From NCBI RefSeq assembly GCF_010093595.1, contig NW_022985437.1, positions 707,380 to 771,379 on the forward strand: 64,000 nt of DNA, in the 5' to 3' direction. This DNA comes from Mytilinidion resinicola. Taxonomy: Eukaryota; Ascomycota; Dothideomycetes; Mytilinidiales; Mytilinidiaceae. Made by a program: the position numbers and the translations under genes. This document shows, one piece after another, positions 10,530 to 21,144 of the stretch (positions are counted from its first letter, which is position 1; every line of letters begins with the position of its first letter). Under the pieces are notes generated by a model. It was given only the letters and a program-made list of their open reading frames with translations, was not told where the DNA came from and searched no databases.

Positions 10530-11051
10530 TTGACGTTCGCCTGGAACGTGATCTGGAGACGAGCTTGCGCAGACACTAATCAAAGCACGACACAGGAGGC
10601 TCAAGATGCCCTGGGACCATATGTGGTACCTAAGATTTTGCAATACAAGTCACGCCTTCCGCCGAGCTACAATCTAGCCTTATATAAAGGGGCTAATCGC
10701 ATTGACAGATACCTGGGAGCGTATGACAGCTCCTCCATCAAGCTTAGCGAAGCCAGCAATGGGACTCTGCAGGCGTATTCGGAGGAGCATAATTCAATAA
10801 TCGGGGAGCCTCTTCGCTACAAATGGTGCATAGAGCTGGCCGAAGGCTTTGCATGTATACACTCGAAGGGCGTGATACATTCGGACACGAGACTCGATAA
10901 CGTCCTGGTGAATGCCACGCTAGGTATCTGGCTCTGCGACTTTAGTGGATCGACGTGCGACGCGCTAGGATTGAATAGCGGACACTTTCCGGACGACCCG
11001 TTCTTTAACCCACAACTAGGCGTGGAAACTAGATGGGGAGATGGGAGATGA
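10530..11051 (+). pseudogene. Truncated protein-kinase-like fragment
   Basis: The frame encodes the middle of a fungal kinase-like domain: 'YKWCIELAEGFACIHSKGVIHSD', then a degenerate catalytic loop (HSDTRLDN in place of HRDxKxxN) and 'LCDFSGS' in place of DFG. The last part of the frame contains 'DDPFFNPQLGVETRWGDGR' and stops at once. The C-terminal lobe (APE motif, helices F-I) and a clear N lobe are missing, and there is no ATG upstream of the conserved part in this frame. An acceptor-like CTAACCAG precedes it at 10522-10529, so an upstream exon may once have existed. I read it as a broken copy of an expanded fungal kinase family. Confidence 0.6.
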
Positions 11052-11117
11052 ACGAGAGGAGACGAGGAGCGATGATACCCTACGGCGTTTGACATTCAGT
11101 CAACATCATTGCATGAA

Positions 11118-11200
11118 TGGCCCAGTTCTGGGTCATCCCATGAGATGGCCCATCTCTGGGCCACCGCTGTCACTTTCACAAGGTGGCCCACTTCTAGGCC
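11118..11200. repeat. Three imperfect copies of a 17-bp partly palindromic motif
   Basis: Copies at 11118-11134, 11146-11162 and 11184-11200 share TGGCCCAnYTCTRGGYC. Each copy is itself a partial inverted repeat (GGCCCA...TGGGCC). They lie just downstream of the truncated kinase. Function unknown. Confidence 0.55.
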
Positions 11201-11518
11201 TCATTGCCAGCTCACCCCTAGCTGTCTTTCGCGTAGAGTTGACTGAAAACTCTGATGCGAATAGTTCCGCATGCACTATAATTAGACTATTTAACGGAGT
11301 TTGGACAGAAAGGTGAAATGAAGATAAGCATCCTAAGTTATAGCGGTGCAACCTGAATAGAGAGCGAGCTAAAGTTAAGCCGGGGGGAATGTTGCTTATA
11401 AACGGGGGATACGGCGCTAACTCAACGGGGGAATTGGAGGAGATAAGTTAGTCGGGATTATACGCGATGAACCGTGCGGATCTAAGCACGAGACGATAAG
11501 ATAAGATCCGCCTCTCCT

Positions 11519-11968
11519 TCAGCTTGTTTTGTCTTCGACAACCAAGCAGCACCACGTACTATCTATTGAGAAACATGGCGTTTCTCCGTTGATCTTCGAC
11601 ATTGCGGCGAAGGTCGTAATCAACCTCTCAATGCTAACCCCCGACCTGATCGCCATTACGGCCGTAGCTGCGACACAGTGCTCTGGCAGGAAATCGATCC
11701 TGAGCCCGGCGGTGATGTAGATCACGCTCTTCTTGACCACCGTCTCTAGGGCCATCTCCAGGGACGCCGGTGGGTACTGGAACTCGCTCGTGTACCCCAG
11801 AGCGGCTCCCATAAACTGCATCCTAACCCAGTTGTCGATCCTGTCCTTAGGGAAGGACTTGAAGTTCTTGCCGATGAGGTCAATGGTCGTCCACTCGACC
11901 ATCCTGGTGAACAGCCTCGTGATGTGCTTAGAGAATTCACCCTTGCCCTCGGTTTTGCTATTTGGACC
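11519..11968 (-). CDS. Hypothetical protein fragment
   Basis: A 150-codon open frame on the minus strand; the first ATG is at 11902. It has normal-looking composition (TRMVEWTTIDLIGKNF, FQYPPASLEMALETVVKK, LRIDFLPEHCVAATAV) but no family I recognise. A possible acceptor (GAACAG) stands at its 5' end, and an adjoining frame upstream (NDWELECVMIGTTPEA) looks coding too, so it may be the last exon of a larger or decayed gene. Confidence 0.3.
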   Translation of the reverse strand, partial: GPNSKTEGKGEFSKHITRLFTRMVEWTTIDLIGKNFKSFPKDRIDNWVRMQFMGAALGYTSEFQYPPASLEMALETVVKKSVIYITAGLRIDFLPEHCVAATAVMAIRSGVSIERLITTFAAMSKINGETPCFSIDSTWCCLVVEDKTS

Positions 11969-13580
11969 TGTTCATCATCTCATCCGACCGGTTCAGATCT
12001 CGCCTCAGGAGTTGTTCCTATCATAACACATTCCAGCTCCCAGTCGTTTATGAGAAAGTTAGTAAGAGTGATTAGGGTAGAGTCCTGACCTCCACAGGAG
12101 TAGCGAGCTGGTAATCAATATGCTTAATCTCCGATGATGACTGCTGTCGTTCGCATCGGTTCTCATATCGACTTGTACTGTGCCACCCTCTTAGAGTAGA
12201 AATATGGTAACATGATTGTCGCTGTGGAGAGAGTTTGGCCATGCCCCCGGTGGTATGGATGGTGACCCGAATCGTTTTGAACTTCGAAGTATTGTTTTGG
12301 AAAAAAAAAGGGAGATAAGACCAGACTCAGGGTAAATGGCTGAATACGCATTAAGTCAAATCCAGGGAAGCTAGTCGATTTCAATCTTGTTTCAAGTCTT
12401 TTAACTCGCGGTTTGACCCTAGCTTGCTGGCCTGTCTGCCATGATACGCTTCAACTACTGCCGAAATTCCCTCTTTAATGGACGTTTTCTCCCATCTCAT
12501 AAAGTTCATGCCCAATATCCAGTAGAAAAAAATGGTATGCCACAACTTGGGGTCCAAGAACATTCTTTCTCTTTATTCCAAGACTCTGCGAAATCTTCCT
12601 TGAAAAACATCTCAATGGCGTCAGGGATGCATGTCTCCTTATCGAAAGCATAGAGAAATATGTTTATCCAATGTCTCTTGCAATCATCGTCACTTCGACC
12701 CGGTATTTGAGGCCGTTTGTGCCAAATGTGAAGATCACTGGGGAAACACAATAATTCCGGTCTAGTCCAAGGCTTACTATTACCCTCAGAAGATGTCCAC
12801 ATCCCCATTCCTAATGATTAGTATGGATAGGATGATAGTGCTAAGCATTAGACTTACTTGTTAGTTGAAAAATGATTGCTAACGAACGCTCTTGATAATT
12901 GTGGGAACTTTATAGCTATAGCACATCTCCATTGCATATCATCCCCCGCTCAATGAGCCTGCGTAGGTTAACATGAGCGTTGCATTCCGCGGCATTGTCC
13001 AATGTGAGGAACTTGCAGACCGATTAACTAGACTCGGCCTCGAAGGACTCTGATTGTTGCAATCCCACTTTTCTGAAAGCCTTTTGATGCAAGCCTTGAT
13101 AGACCACCCGTCTGACTGGCCGACGTCAACGCACACCCTGCAGATGGGCGATATGCTCCGATCACTATACCACCGGACTCTACAAACCACTTCCGGTGCG
13201 CACAACATGGCGAACGATTTCGCTCCCGCACAGTAAGCCCGCCAGCTTCACAGATCGCGGGTACCAGTCAGCGCTATGTAGCTGCTTATGAAAAACCCAA
13301 CTTCCCCACCCTGCAGGTGTTGGCCTCTTGTGATGCGGTACAATGCGATGATGAGGGAAGGTGCATAAGCTATGCCATTTTAATATGCGTTCAGACGTGC
13401 TATTTCACCTCTGTTGCTATTTCATCCGTATGAGGTGTCGCCCGGGTGTGAGACGCCATCCATCATGCAAGGCGGATTAGTCACTGCAAGTCGCCCGATA
13501 TTATTATGGGGAGAGGAAGAGGGTGTTCGACATTGAAGAGGCTTCGTACTTCATATACTATAGCAGCCTTTAGGAGAATA
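11969..13580. other. Gene-poor accessory region
   Basis: Apart from one weak Myb-like ORF (12506-12808) I see no gene. An A-run stands at 12301-12309. Base composition and the lack of long ORFs match the rest of the 7-15 kb block. No terminal repeats of a transposon were found by eye. Confidence 0.35.
12506..12808 (-). CDS. Possible Myb/SANT-like fragment
   Basis: A 100-codon ORF contains 'RPQIPGRSDDDCKRHWIN', which resembles the end of a fungal Myb/SANT repeat (PGRS...C..RW). The preceding Trp-rich part (MWTSSEGNSKPWTRPELL) does not form a complete repeat, and the frame ends soon after. It may be a remnant of a Myb-like gene or a chance match. Confidence 0.25.
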   Translation of the reverse strand: MGMWTSSEGNSKPWTRPELLCFPSDLHIWHKRPQIPGRSDDDCKRHWINIFLYAFDKETCIPDAIEMFFKEDFAESWNKEKECSWTPSCGIPFFSTGYWA

Positions 13581-14670
13581 TTACGGCTTCTGTCCATACA
13601 CTACATAGAACCGCGTGTGCGTCTTGTTCACAGAATATTCCTTCCGAATCTGGGCCAAAAAAATATATACGTCTTCCGCTCTCCAGCCTAGACGACATAG
13701 CGGCCTCAGTGCTATCCCTTCTAAGCCTTGAAGCAGTACATCCTCCCACAAATGTCCAATCTCCTTTTGTCTGAGGCCACTGTGCCATGGTCCGACAGGG
13801 ATATCGAATACCTCTTCTTTCACGTTCACAACCCCCGCTTCCCGCATCAGACTTTCGAGCTGTGCTGGACTATTTAGATTAACGCCCATCTCCGCAAATC
13901 CTTTACTTACTTCTTGCCAGAATTTGCCCAAGGAGTTGTCGGAGCTGAGTTTGCCGTCGTCCGTACGTGGGAAGTAGTCTGGTTCTTGACATTCTATCCA
14001 GCCGCCGGGTTTTAAGTGCCTTCCGGTGAGAAATAGTAGATTAGCCTATAAAGCTAGATTATAATTGGATTTTAAACTTACTAAAACGCCTGGCGGATTA
14101 TAGAAGGCCAGTCACGGATCCCTCTAATAAGAGAGCGTGTATGTATAAAGGTATACAAATCTGGTGTCCACTTGGCTTCTGCGTCATCGACCAAAAAGAT
14201 GACATTTGGCGGCACCCACTCCGGCTGGATCGGGCTGAGGTCTGTACCCTTAATAGACTCAGCAGGATATTGTTCTCCAACTAAAAGAATCTTAGCAGCG
14301 TCTTCTTTATCAGCAATGGGACAATACACCTACAGTCAATTGCCCACTCTCCGGTACCTGTACCCACGTCCAGGGTTTTATGGCCCGGGGATATTAGCGC
14401 AAGGTGTAATCTTTGTTTGCATACAAGGAAGAATATCCGATGCAGAATGCGCTGGCTCTCTTGCTCCGATTGGTCATTTGGAACAGGATACTCGTGGCGG
14501 CCATGGGAAGGATAAGTACGTCCATTTTCATCCACGCAACGTGTAGCGCTGGAAGTGAGTGGGCACATGGTATCATCTCCGTCTGTCTGGTACCCGTCAT
14601 TAACGTTGGTGTCTGGTTCCTCAGGGAATTCAGCTAGTCCGGGGTCGGCGGGGTCGGCAACTATGTCCAT
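13581..14670 (-). pseudogene. LaeA-like SAM-dependent methyltransferase with TAG at an exon junction
   Basis: Three exons read from ATG 14670: 14334-14670, 14082-14280 and 13581-14019. The introns are 14281-14333 (GTAGGT...TTTTAG) and 14020-14081 (GTAAGT...GGAAG). The sum is 324 codons plus stop, a normal length. Motifs follow the fungal TAM/LaeA-like order: 'LDVGTGTGEWAID' (SAM-binding motif I), 'GTDLSPIQPEWVPPNV', 'VDDAEAKW', 'RDWPSIIRQAF', 'HLKPGGWIECQEPDYF', and a C-terminal 'FYVVYGQKP'. The codon split by the second intron reads TA|G, a stop exactly between QAF and HLKPGG, where relatives carry one residue. No alternative splice site that removes it is obvious. Family members modify small molecules or act as secondary-metabolism regulators. 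It may be inactive, or spliced in a way I cannot see. Confidence 0.65.
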
Positions 14671-15638
14671 GGGGATGTCGACGATATTGTAATTTGCGAC
14701 GTGAATAAGTCGATGCTAGAGAGTGTAGAACCTGGCGTACAGTATATGAACAAGTCGGCTGCGCTCTAAAGCTCCACAGCACTCTCTGGTTAGAACAAGT
14801 GGCTGCGCTAGATACGCCCGAATGTCAATGGCCGAGACATGAAGAATCTGAAAAGTCGATCCTCGACTCCCGAGTACGAATTTGATGCTAGTTTATGCAT
14901 GGCTTCTACATTGAATTCGCTGCTAGCCAAAATGGACGGACGATATTTGCGAGGCGGAGTGGCTAGAGACGACAACTCGTGGGTTCGCGGGAGTTGGGGA
15001 GCTCTTGGACAGTGTACGGAGATCGGGTTAGAAAACATCCAAAGGTGCCAGGCTCGTAAGGGTCACTATTGGCACAAATATTAATTGAATCTTCTCTATT
15101 CTGTGCTGGAACTGCGCGAGAGTATCAACTAACATGATTTATACAATTTGATGGATTCCGCCAGAAAACATCAACTCCCCTCCCGAAAGAGGCAAAGGCA
15201 GCATGCTCCCGCCCAGCTGTCACAGTCCGACATCGCTTCTTGGCTGTCGCGGTGCGACTCAAGCCCGACTCCCGATGGTGCATCCCATCCCACATCATTA
15301 GCAGCCCTGCCGTCGCTCATTCGGCCCCTCCCGAAAATAGCCTTTCGTATGCATGTGCCCGGTCCCTCAAAGCGACTCATGGGTCAAACTCACTAACTCT
15401 GGGATATCTGGCCCAGCCTGAAACGCGTTAAAACCGCCGTTGCACTTTAATAACGTAGGCAGGTGCGGCAAAACAGATCCGGGAAAGTAGATAAGTGCTA
15501 GTATCTGGACCCCTAGTTGGTAGGGAAAAGCAAGAGTTCTATTCTACCCACAGCAACTGAATCGACATTCTCGTCTTCCAACTACAACACTCTCCACATT
15601 TGAAGATCCGGAACCAATCTACCACAATCAAAACGACC
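14671..15638. other. Divergent intergenic region
   Basis: Contains the promoters of the methyltransferase gene (minus) and the SDR gene (plus). Short ORFs at 14839-15084 and 15148-15396 show no family features and are not called. Confidence 0.45.
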
Positions 15639-16434
15639 ATGGGCAGGCTAGACGGAAAAGTAGCTATTGTCACCGGCGCCGGGCAAGGCATGGGCGCAGC
15701 ACACGCCCGCAGAATGGCCTCTGAAGGCGCAAAAGTCATCCTGACAGACATCGACGCCGTCGGCGCCTCTCAGATCGCCAAGGAAATCGGGCAGAACGCA
15801 CTTTTCATCCAGCACGACGTCGCGTCCATGAGCGACTGGACACGGGTGGTGGCCGAGGCTGAAAAGGCGTTTGGGCCGGTGACGGTACTCGTGAACAACG
15901 CGGGCATACTGGGCCCAATCAAGAACATTATCGATTTGTCTGTGGAGGAGTACATGAAGGTTGTGGCAGTGAACCAGCACTCGCAGTTCTATGGCATGAA
16001 AGCCGTGGTTCCTGGGATGAAGGCGGCAGGTGGGGGCAGTATTATCAATATCTCGTCAATTGCGGGACTAGTTGCTTCGGTTGGGGCCCCGAGTATTGCC
16101 TATGTTGGGAGCAAGTTTGCCAGTAGAGGTATGACGAAGCAGATTGCGGTGGAGTTTGGTCCCGACAAGATCAGGGTGAACTCAATACACCCTGGATATA
16201 TCAAAACGCCGATGATGGAGGCTGCAACGGATCAGGATGGTGGAGGCGTTGCGAGCGGGTTGGCCTTGAGAAGGATGGCGGAGCCAGATGAAGTGAGCAA
16301 GGTTAGGCTTCCAGAAACAAACTTGAGATTCCTCTTCTCATTTTCTACAGGTTGTGGTGTTCTTGGCTAGCGATGATGCCAGTTACGTGACAGGTGTTGA
16401 ACATCCTGTTGATGGAGGGTTTACTGCAGTTTGA
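15639..16434 (+). CDS. Short-chain dehydrogenase/reductase (classical SDR)
   Basis: Exons 15639-16292 and 16351-16434 (intron GTGAGC...CTACAG), 245 residues. The start at 15639 has an ACCATGG context and places the cofactor motif at the usual distance; an in-frame ATG at 15600 would add 13 atypical residues. Motifs: TGAGQGMG at residues 12-19 (dinucleotide binding), D at 37-39 after strand 2 (favouring NAD(H)), NNAG 86-89, Ser 139/140, Tyr 155 and Lys 159 (YVGSK), and a C-terminal 'ASYVTGVEHPVDGGFT'. It resembles bacterial-type 3-alpha/20-beta-hydroxysteroid dehydrogenase-like SDRs. Substrate unknown. It stands next to the methyltransferase in divergent orientation, so a shared promoter region is possible. 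Confidence 0.9.
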
Positions 16435-16760
16435 GCGCATGCCATATCTAAGGAGAGGAAGCCTTCGCTGGGCGTATACGAATTTGTTGAACGGTCTGGA
16501 TTTGAAAAGGATTGTAGTCAAAGGAGAAAGGCCTTGGGAGTGTCTTCATTAGCAAAGGTCTATACATCCTACAAACGGCTTTACCGAACAAAGAAACTGA
16601 GTAGTCATCCAACACATGAGAGCCCTATGAAGTGGTGTATTCTGCTCTCTGAGCCATCTTCCACTGGTCCAAAGAAAGAGGTTCACACCCACGCTCATTC
16701 GCAGACCCTTTGATCCTTACTTCTTCCTTATACCCTGGAATTGTCATCTTCCCTCTGCTC
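16435..16760. other. Convergent 3' region
   Basis: Between the ends of the SDR gene and the small minus-strand gene. No further gene seen. Confidence 0.45.
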
Positions 16761-16986
16761 CTAGCGCCCATTGTAGTATTTCTTCTCATCTTCCGGATAT
16801 CGGGTTTGCGGGGGGATTCCTTGATAGTATCGTTGTGGAGTGTAGTCTTGCTCGCGGCCCGTTCGACGGACGGGTTCCTCGTAGCGCGGAGGTGGAAGCG
16901 GAGGTGGACTGCTATCTTTAGATGAGGAGTTCTTTTCCAAGTTTGTAGGCACCAAGGCCGAGGAGAGCGAATTTGAGCTTCGTCAT
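16761..16986 (-). CDS. Small Pro/Tyr-rich hypothetical protein, frame uncertain
   Basis: ATG 16986 opens MTKLKFALLGLGAYKLGKELL, a short hydrophobic N terminus. One base out of frame, a coherent tail follows: SPPPLPPPRYEEPVRR, then a Gln/Tyr-rich end YYQGIPPQTRYPEDEKKYYNGR. Small fungal proteins with a hydrophobic start and a Pro/Gln/Tyr-rich tail are common, so the two parts probably belong together. I find no good intron to join them, so a 1-nt frameshift, or a very short intron ending at the CTAAAGATAG acceptor, must be assumed. Confidence 0.35.
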
Positions 16987-17690
16987 GTTGGTGAGGGAGA
17001 GTGAGACGGATGGGATGAAGGAATAAATGGGCTATGGATTCGGGTTTCAAGTAATGTTGTGACTTGTGAGGGAGTTTGCTAGGTTCAAGTCGTGCTAGCT
17101 GATGACGCGTTAATGAAGCGGAGGATGGTCAGTCGGCTTATAGAAAGTGAGGGTCCGTAGAGTCCTTTGGATGCGTTGCATGACACCGCGCGTATCCCGA
17201 ATACGTAGGGCTGTGAGGATCGATGATGATGGCTGAAAGCTACTGCGGCGTGTTCCAACGTCACCAAAAGTTTGTGCTCGATTGTCGTCGCATTCGCTGG
17301 GTTGTCATTGGGCTAATGTTCCGCTGCGGCAGTGCTGTTGTTTGAAAAAACAAGGGACAGACTTTTAGACATCGGAGACCTCGGTGAGACTCATCGGACG
17401 ACCAATGAAGGGCGATGGCCGATATAGGTAGCTCTTAGCATCCATGAGAAACCTCCAGCTAAGAAGTGTGGAACATGGAGAATTGCTCTGACAACCAAAG
17501 GACAGCACCAATATGCATACATAACATTAACGCCTAGAGGCTCGGTGATTATACGCCTAGAATTTCAACGGTCATTGCTAAAACCTGCTTGAGAGCCCGA
17601 ACTAATCATCAAAGCCGAGCATCCAAAGGTAGGACACCCACTGACAAAATTCCCAGTCCTAACAACAGCAAGAACCTACGACTATTTTAG
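16987..17690. other. Intergenic, no gene seen
   Basis: Upstream region of the small minus-strand gene and 3' side of the orphan gene at 17.7-18.8 kb. No coherent ORF. Confidence 0.4.
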
Positions 17691-18759
17691 CTAGAAACTA
17701 GCGCCCTTCCATCCACCAAAGTATTGGGCGTCTTCCAAAGCGATTATTCTCGTGGATTGGCGGAAGAGGCTGTTTACAACGGTATTCAAGTGGCGCAGCT
17801 CATAAGATGCCTCTGCATTTGGTTCGAAGGATGCGCCAGCATTCGCCGCGGTCTTCTCGGTATAAGCTACTCGCAGAGCCCTCAGAGCCTTCTTTCGGTC
17901 CTTGCGAGACATCCCTTCAGGGAGATGATCGAGCTAGGGAGGTCTCGTTTGCACAGTAGGATTGCCAGTTCGCAGCTCGGCGATGCGTTGTTCCATCATC
18001 CGCTTGACGGCTTCTTCATGTCCACCGCTCACCCTCAGTTCAGCTGTGCGTCTTGCGAGAATCTCCATATCATCGTCTGCCTTTGTAGATTCCGCTGACT
18101 TTGCCAAGTCTTCAAGGTAGGTCATGAGGTTCCGTGCGGTTTCCATCTGCTTGTTGCTCATTTCAGGGATGTCTCCGTCCACAGTGGGCCACATAGCGCA
18201 ATAGGCCTCTCGCGCAGTGAAGACTCCAGGATTGTGTATGTTCTCGAGCACCGCGTCGCGAAAAGCTTCCAGGAGAGGCGATACATCGAGCCCGAGACGT
18301 TGCTTCGCAAAGGCAAACATCGCCCACCATAGGGCATGAAACGTCCGGAAGGACCGTTTGTAATTGAGCTCGCCGAAGTAGATCATGCGAGTTGTTTGGG
18401 GATCTTGGCCCTTGTAGACGTTGAAGCGCTCCATTAACGCTTGGATTCGTAGCTCCTTGTTTGATGCATAGGATTGGAATGTGCAGTCGGGAGGTGTCCT
18501 ATAGGAACAAGTAAATCGCGTCCAGACTGTACTGGGCTGGCAAGATATAGAGTACTTACGGATAACCCTGCTCGCATAGCCGTTTGAAGTTGGCTTCCTC
18601 CCTGTAATTCTGCGGATTAAGGCCATTCGTAGGTACGAGGGACGCAAGTATTCCTACTTCGAAAGCAAATATATGCCTTGAGGCAAGTTCCTCGTCGCAA
18701 AATCCTGGATCAATTTCCACGTCCCCTCCGTTGTGTCCCTCAATTGCTGATCGTCGCAT
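17691..18759 (-). CDS. Hypothetical fungal protein with ambiguous 3' end
   Basis: ATG 18759; exon 1 18560-18759, intron 18499-18559 (GTAAGT...CTATAG), then an open frame to TAG 17934-17936, giving 254 residues. The same frame continues past that TAG for another 80 codons to 17691, and this extension looks coding (GMSRKDRKKALRALRVAYTE). Either the gene ends at 17934, or the TAG is a nonsense change, or a phase-0 intron 17934-18032 (GTGAGC...CCCTAG, 99 nt) removes it; in that case TAG is simply the acceptor. The protein has an aromatic central part (FHALWWAMFAFAKQRLGL) and a helical charged C terminus. No family recognised. Confidence 0.6.
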
Positions 18760-19802
18760 TGTGCTGTTGCCCTGCCACGCACCTTTCTGCGGCGCGCCAT
18801 TGCAACACGGGTTTGGTGCCCCGGCCAAAGCTAGTCGAGGCCTTGGGGGTGGGTTGAAGAGGAGCGAAAGCAGTTGAGGTAGATGCGGAGGTGTAAACAA
18901 GAAGGGGTAGTTACGTGTTTTGAAAGTACGAATTGAGGTCACGTGGAAGAACGACAAACCAGACTTCCGTTTGAGCACCATAGCTCTCGTAGTTGAGAAC
19001 CGACCTTCAGCCTTTGCTACCATCTTAAGTAGTTCAGCAAGATTACTGATTACTCGGAACAATGTCGTTCGTATCTATGAAAGCCCATCAAGGCACTCCA
19101 GATGTCGGTCGACGAGTGCACACAAATCTGTGACAAGGTATGGGAATCACAAAAGTAACTAGACCTACCCAGAAGAGCCTGTGATATTCTCAAGCATCTG
19201 CTTCCTGCTTCTCACTCGCCAAGTACTATGCGATTACTAACGTGCTTGCCGCTCCCTCTTCGGCCAGAATGCATGGAAGCCAGGAAAGCAGGAAAGCTGC
19301 CGTACAAAAGGGAAAGCAGGTCTAGAGACTGACTAAATTTGACACACACGAAGCAAGACAATGCGCTGGAGATGTTGGACAGCATCACAATGAACTTTCT
19401 TTCGTAGAAAGGAGGAACAGGTCGCATGGGATACTTCCGGAGGGTGGGGGCCTCTGGGATTGGTGGTACAATTGCTTTGCATACTCTTATAGAAACTTCA
19501 TACCCTTCCGAGTTGATATTTGAGACGTTGAAATAATTGCTTGCCCTTTTCTTTGTTTCTCGCACGAGACAGCAGAAGATGAGGTTGAGATGGAATCGTG
19601 CCAAGACTGGGGATAATCTAGCAGATCCCTGCACATTTTCTCCCTCGCGTCTGACTTCACAGTCGACGCGCGACAGGACTTGAAAATCTTCCCAGCATAC
19701 CGCCTCACTCTTGTGTCGACAAGCCCTCCCCTATCCTCATTTGCACTGCTGTAGTCCGTCTCCAGCTTCTCGATCTCCTAACTCCACTGCCACGCCCTCG
19801 CC
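18760..19802. other. Divergent intergenic region upstream of ARP1
   Basis: Holds the promoters of the orphan gene (minus) and ARP1 (plus). CACGTG occurs at 18940-18945. The last 80 bases before the ARP1 start are strongly C/T-rich. ORFs in this stretch have no coding character. Confidence 0.45.
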
Positions 19803-21144
19803 ATGGGCTCCCGACTGCATAACGCCCCCATTGTTCTGGATAATGGCAGCGGGACCATTCGAGCTGGGTTCGCGGGACAAGATGTACCGAAATGCTACTT
19901 CCCATCATACGTCGGGCGCCCGAAGCATGTGCGGACAATGGCAGGCGCATTGGAGGGCGACGTCTTCATAGGACCCCAAGCACAGCAATATAAGGGGCTA
20001 TTCAAGATCAACTACCCACTAGAACACGGCATAGTCACAGACTGGGACGACATGGAGCGGATATGGCAGTATGTCTATACAGAGGAGCTGAAGACCGTGA
20101 GCGAAGATGTATGTGTCTCTAAGCAACACCTAGATCTTGGTTGCGCCTGAAGAAAAGACCATTGAAGCTAATCAAAGCCCTGCGCTGCGTTATAGCATCC
20201 CGTACTGCTCACAGAACCGCCACTCAATCCGCGAGAGAACCGCGACATGGCTGCCCAAATCCTCTTCGAGACCTTCAATGTGCCCGCCCTCTATACCTCG
20301 GTACAAGCCGTGCTCTCCCTCTACGCTTCTGGCAAGACAACAGGAATAGTGCTAGATTCTGGTGATGGCGTGTCCCACGCTGTTCCAGTGTTTCAAGGAT
20401 TCGCCATTCCAAACAGCATCAGGAGAATAGACGTGGCAGGCAGGGACGTGACGGAGCACATGCAGCAGCTGCTGAGGAAAAGTGGCAAAGTTTTCCACAC
20501 CAGTGCGGAGAAGGAGACTGTCAAACACCTCAAGGAGACGACCAGTTATGTTGCGCTGGACCCCGTGAAAGAGGAGAAGGAATGGTCGGGCAGCTCGGCA
20601 AGGACGGACGGGAAGAGCGTCGAATACACGCTGCCCGACGGACAAAAATTAAAGGTAAGAGTCTAAGCAGTGTAACCTGCTCGAGCAGGTGCTGACACCG
20701 TGAAATTCAGATTGGCGCAGAGAGATTCCGGGCTCCAGAAATTCTCTTCAATCCCGAGCTCATTGGCTTGGAGTACCCTGGAGTTCACCAAATCGTTGTC
20801 GATGCCATCAATCGGACGGACATGGACCTGCGGAAGGCATTGTTCGGAAACATCGTACTATCTGGAGGCTCCACACTCACTAAGGGCTTTGGAAATAGGC
20901 TGCTCAATGAAGTGCAACGGCTCGCGGTCAAGGATATGAGGATCAAAATCTTAGCGCCTCCTGAGAGGATATACACAACGTGGACCGGAGGCAGCATTCT
21001 CGCTGGTCTCAGCACTTTCAAGAAGGTCAGTTCCCCTGTGTCATGGACAGGGGCCCAGAAGCAGCGGCTAACCGTGCGTAGATGTGGGTTGAAAAGGATG
21101 AATGGCAAGAGAACCCCGACATCATCCACACGAAATTTGCGTAG
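19803..21144 (+). CDS. ARP1: Actin-related protein 1 (centractin), dynactin filament subunit
   Basis: Four exons: 19803-20108, 20196-20654, 20711-21025 and 21082-21144, all phase-0 junctions, 380 residues, the usual Arp1 length. The N terminus ([20 protein letters not shown]), '[17 protein letters not shown]', '[19 protein letters not shown]', '[12 protein letters not shown]', '[20 protein letters not shown]' and the end '[10 protein letters not shown]' are diagnostic of Arp1 rather than actin. Arp1 forms the short filament of dynactin, the dynein cofactor that drives nuclear and vesicle movement along hyphae (ro-4 in Neurospora crassa). A conserved housekeeping gene with no sign of damage. 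The first intron (87 nt) is the longest; its acceptor was placed to restore HPVLLTE. Confidence 0.95.

Noticed and set aside
7000..15000. Transposon insertion as the cause of the gene-poor block
   Set aside because: No transposase, reverse transcriptase, long terminal repeat or terminal inverted repeat could be found by eye.
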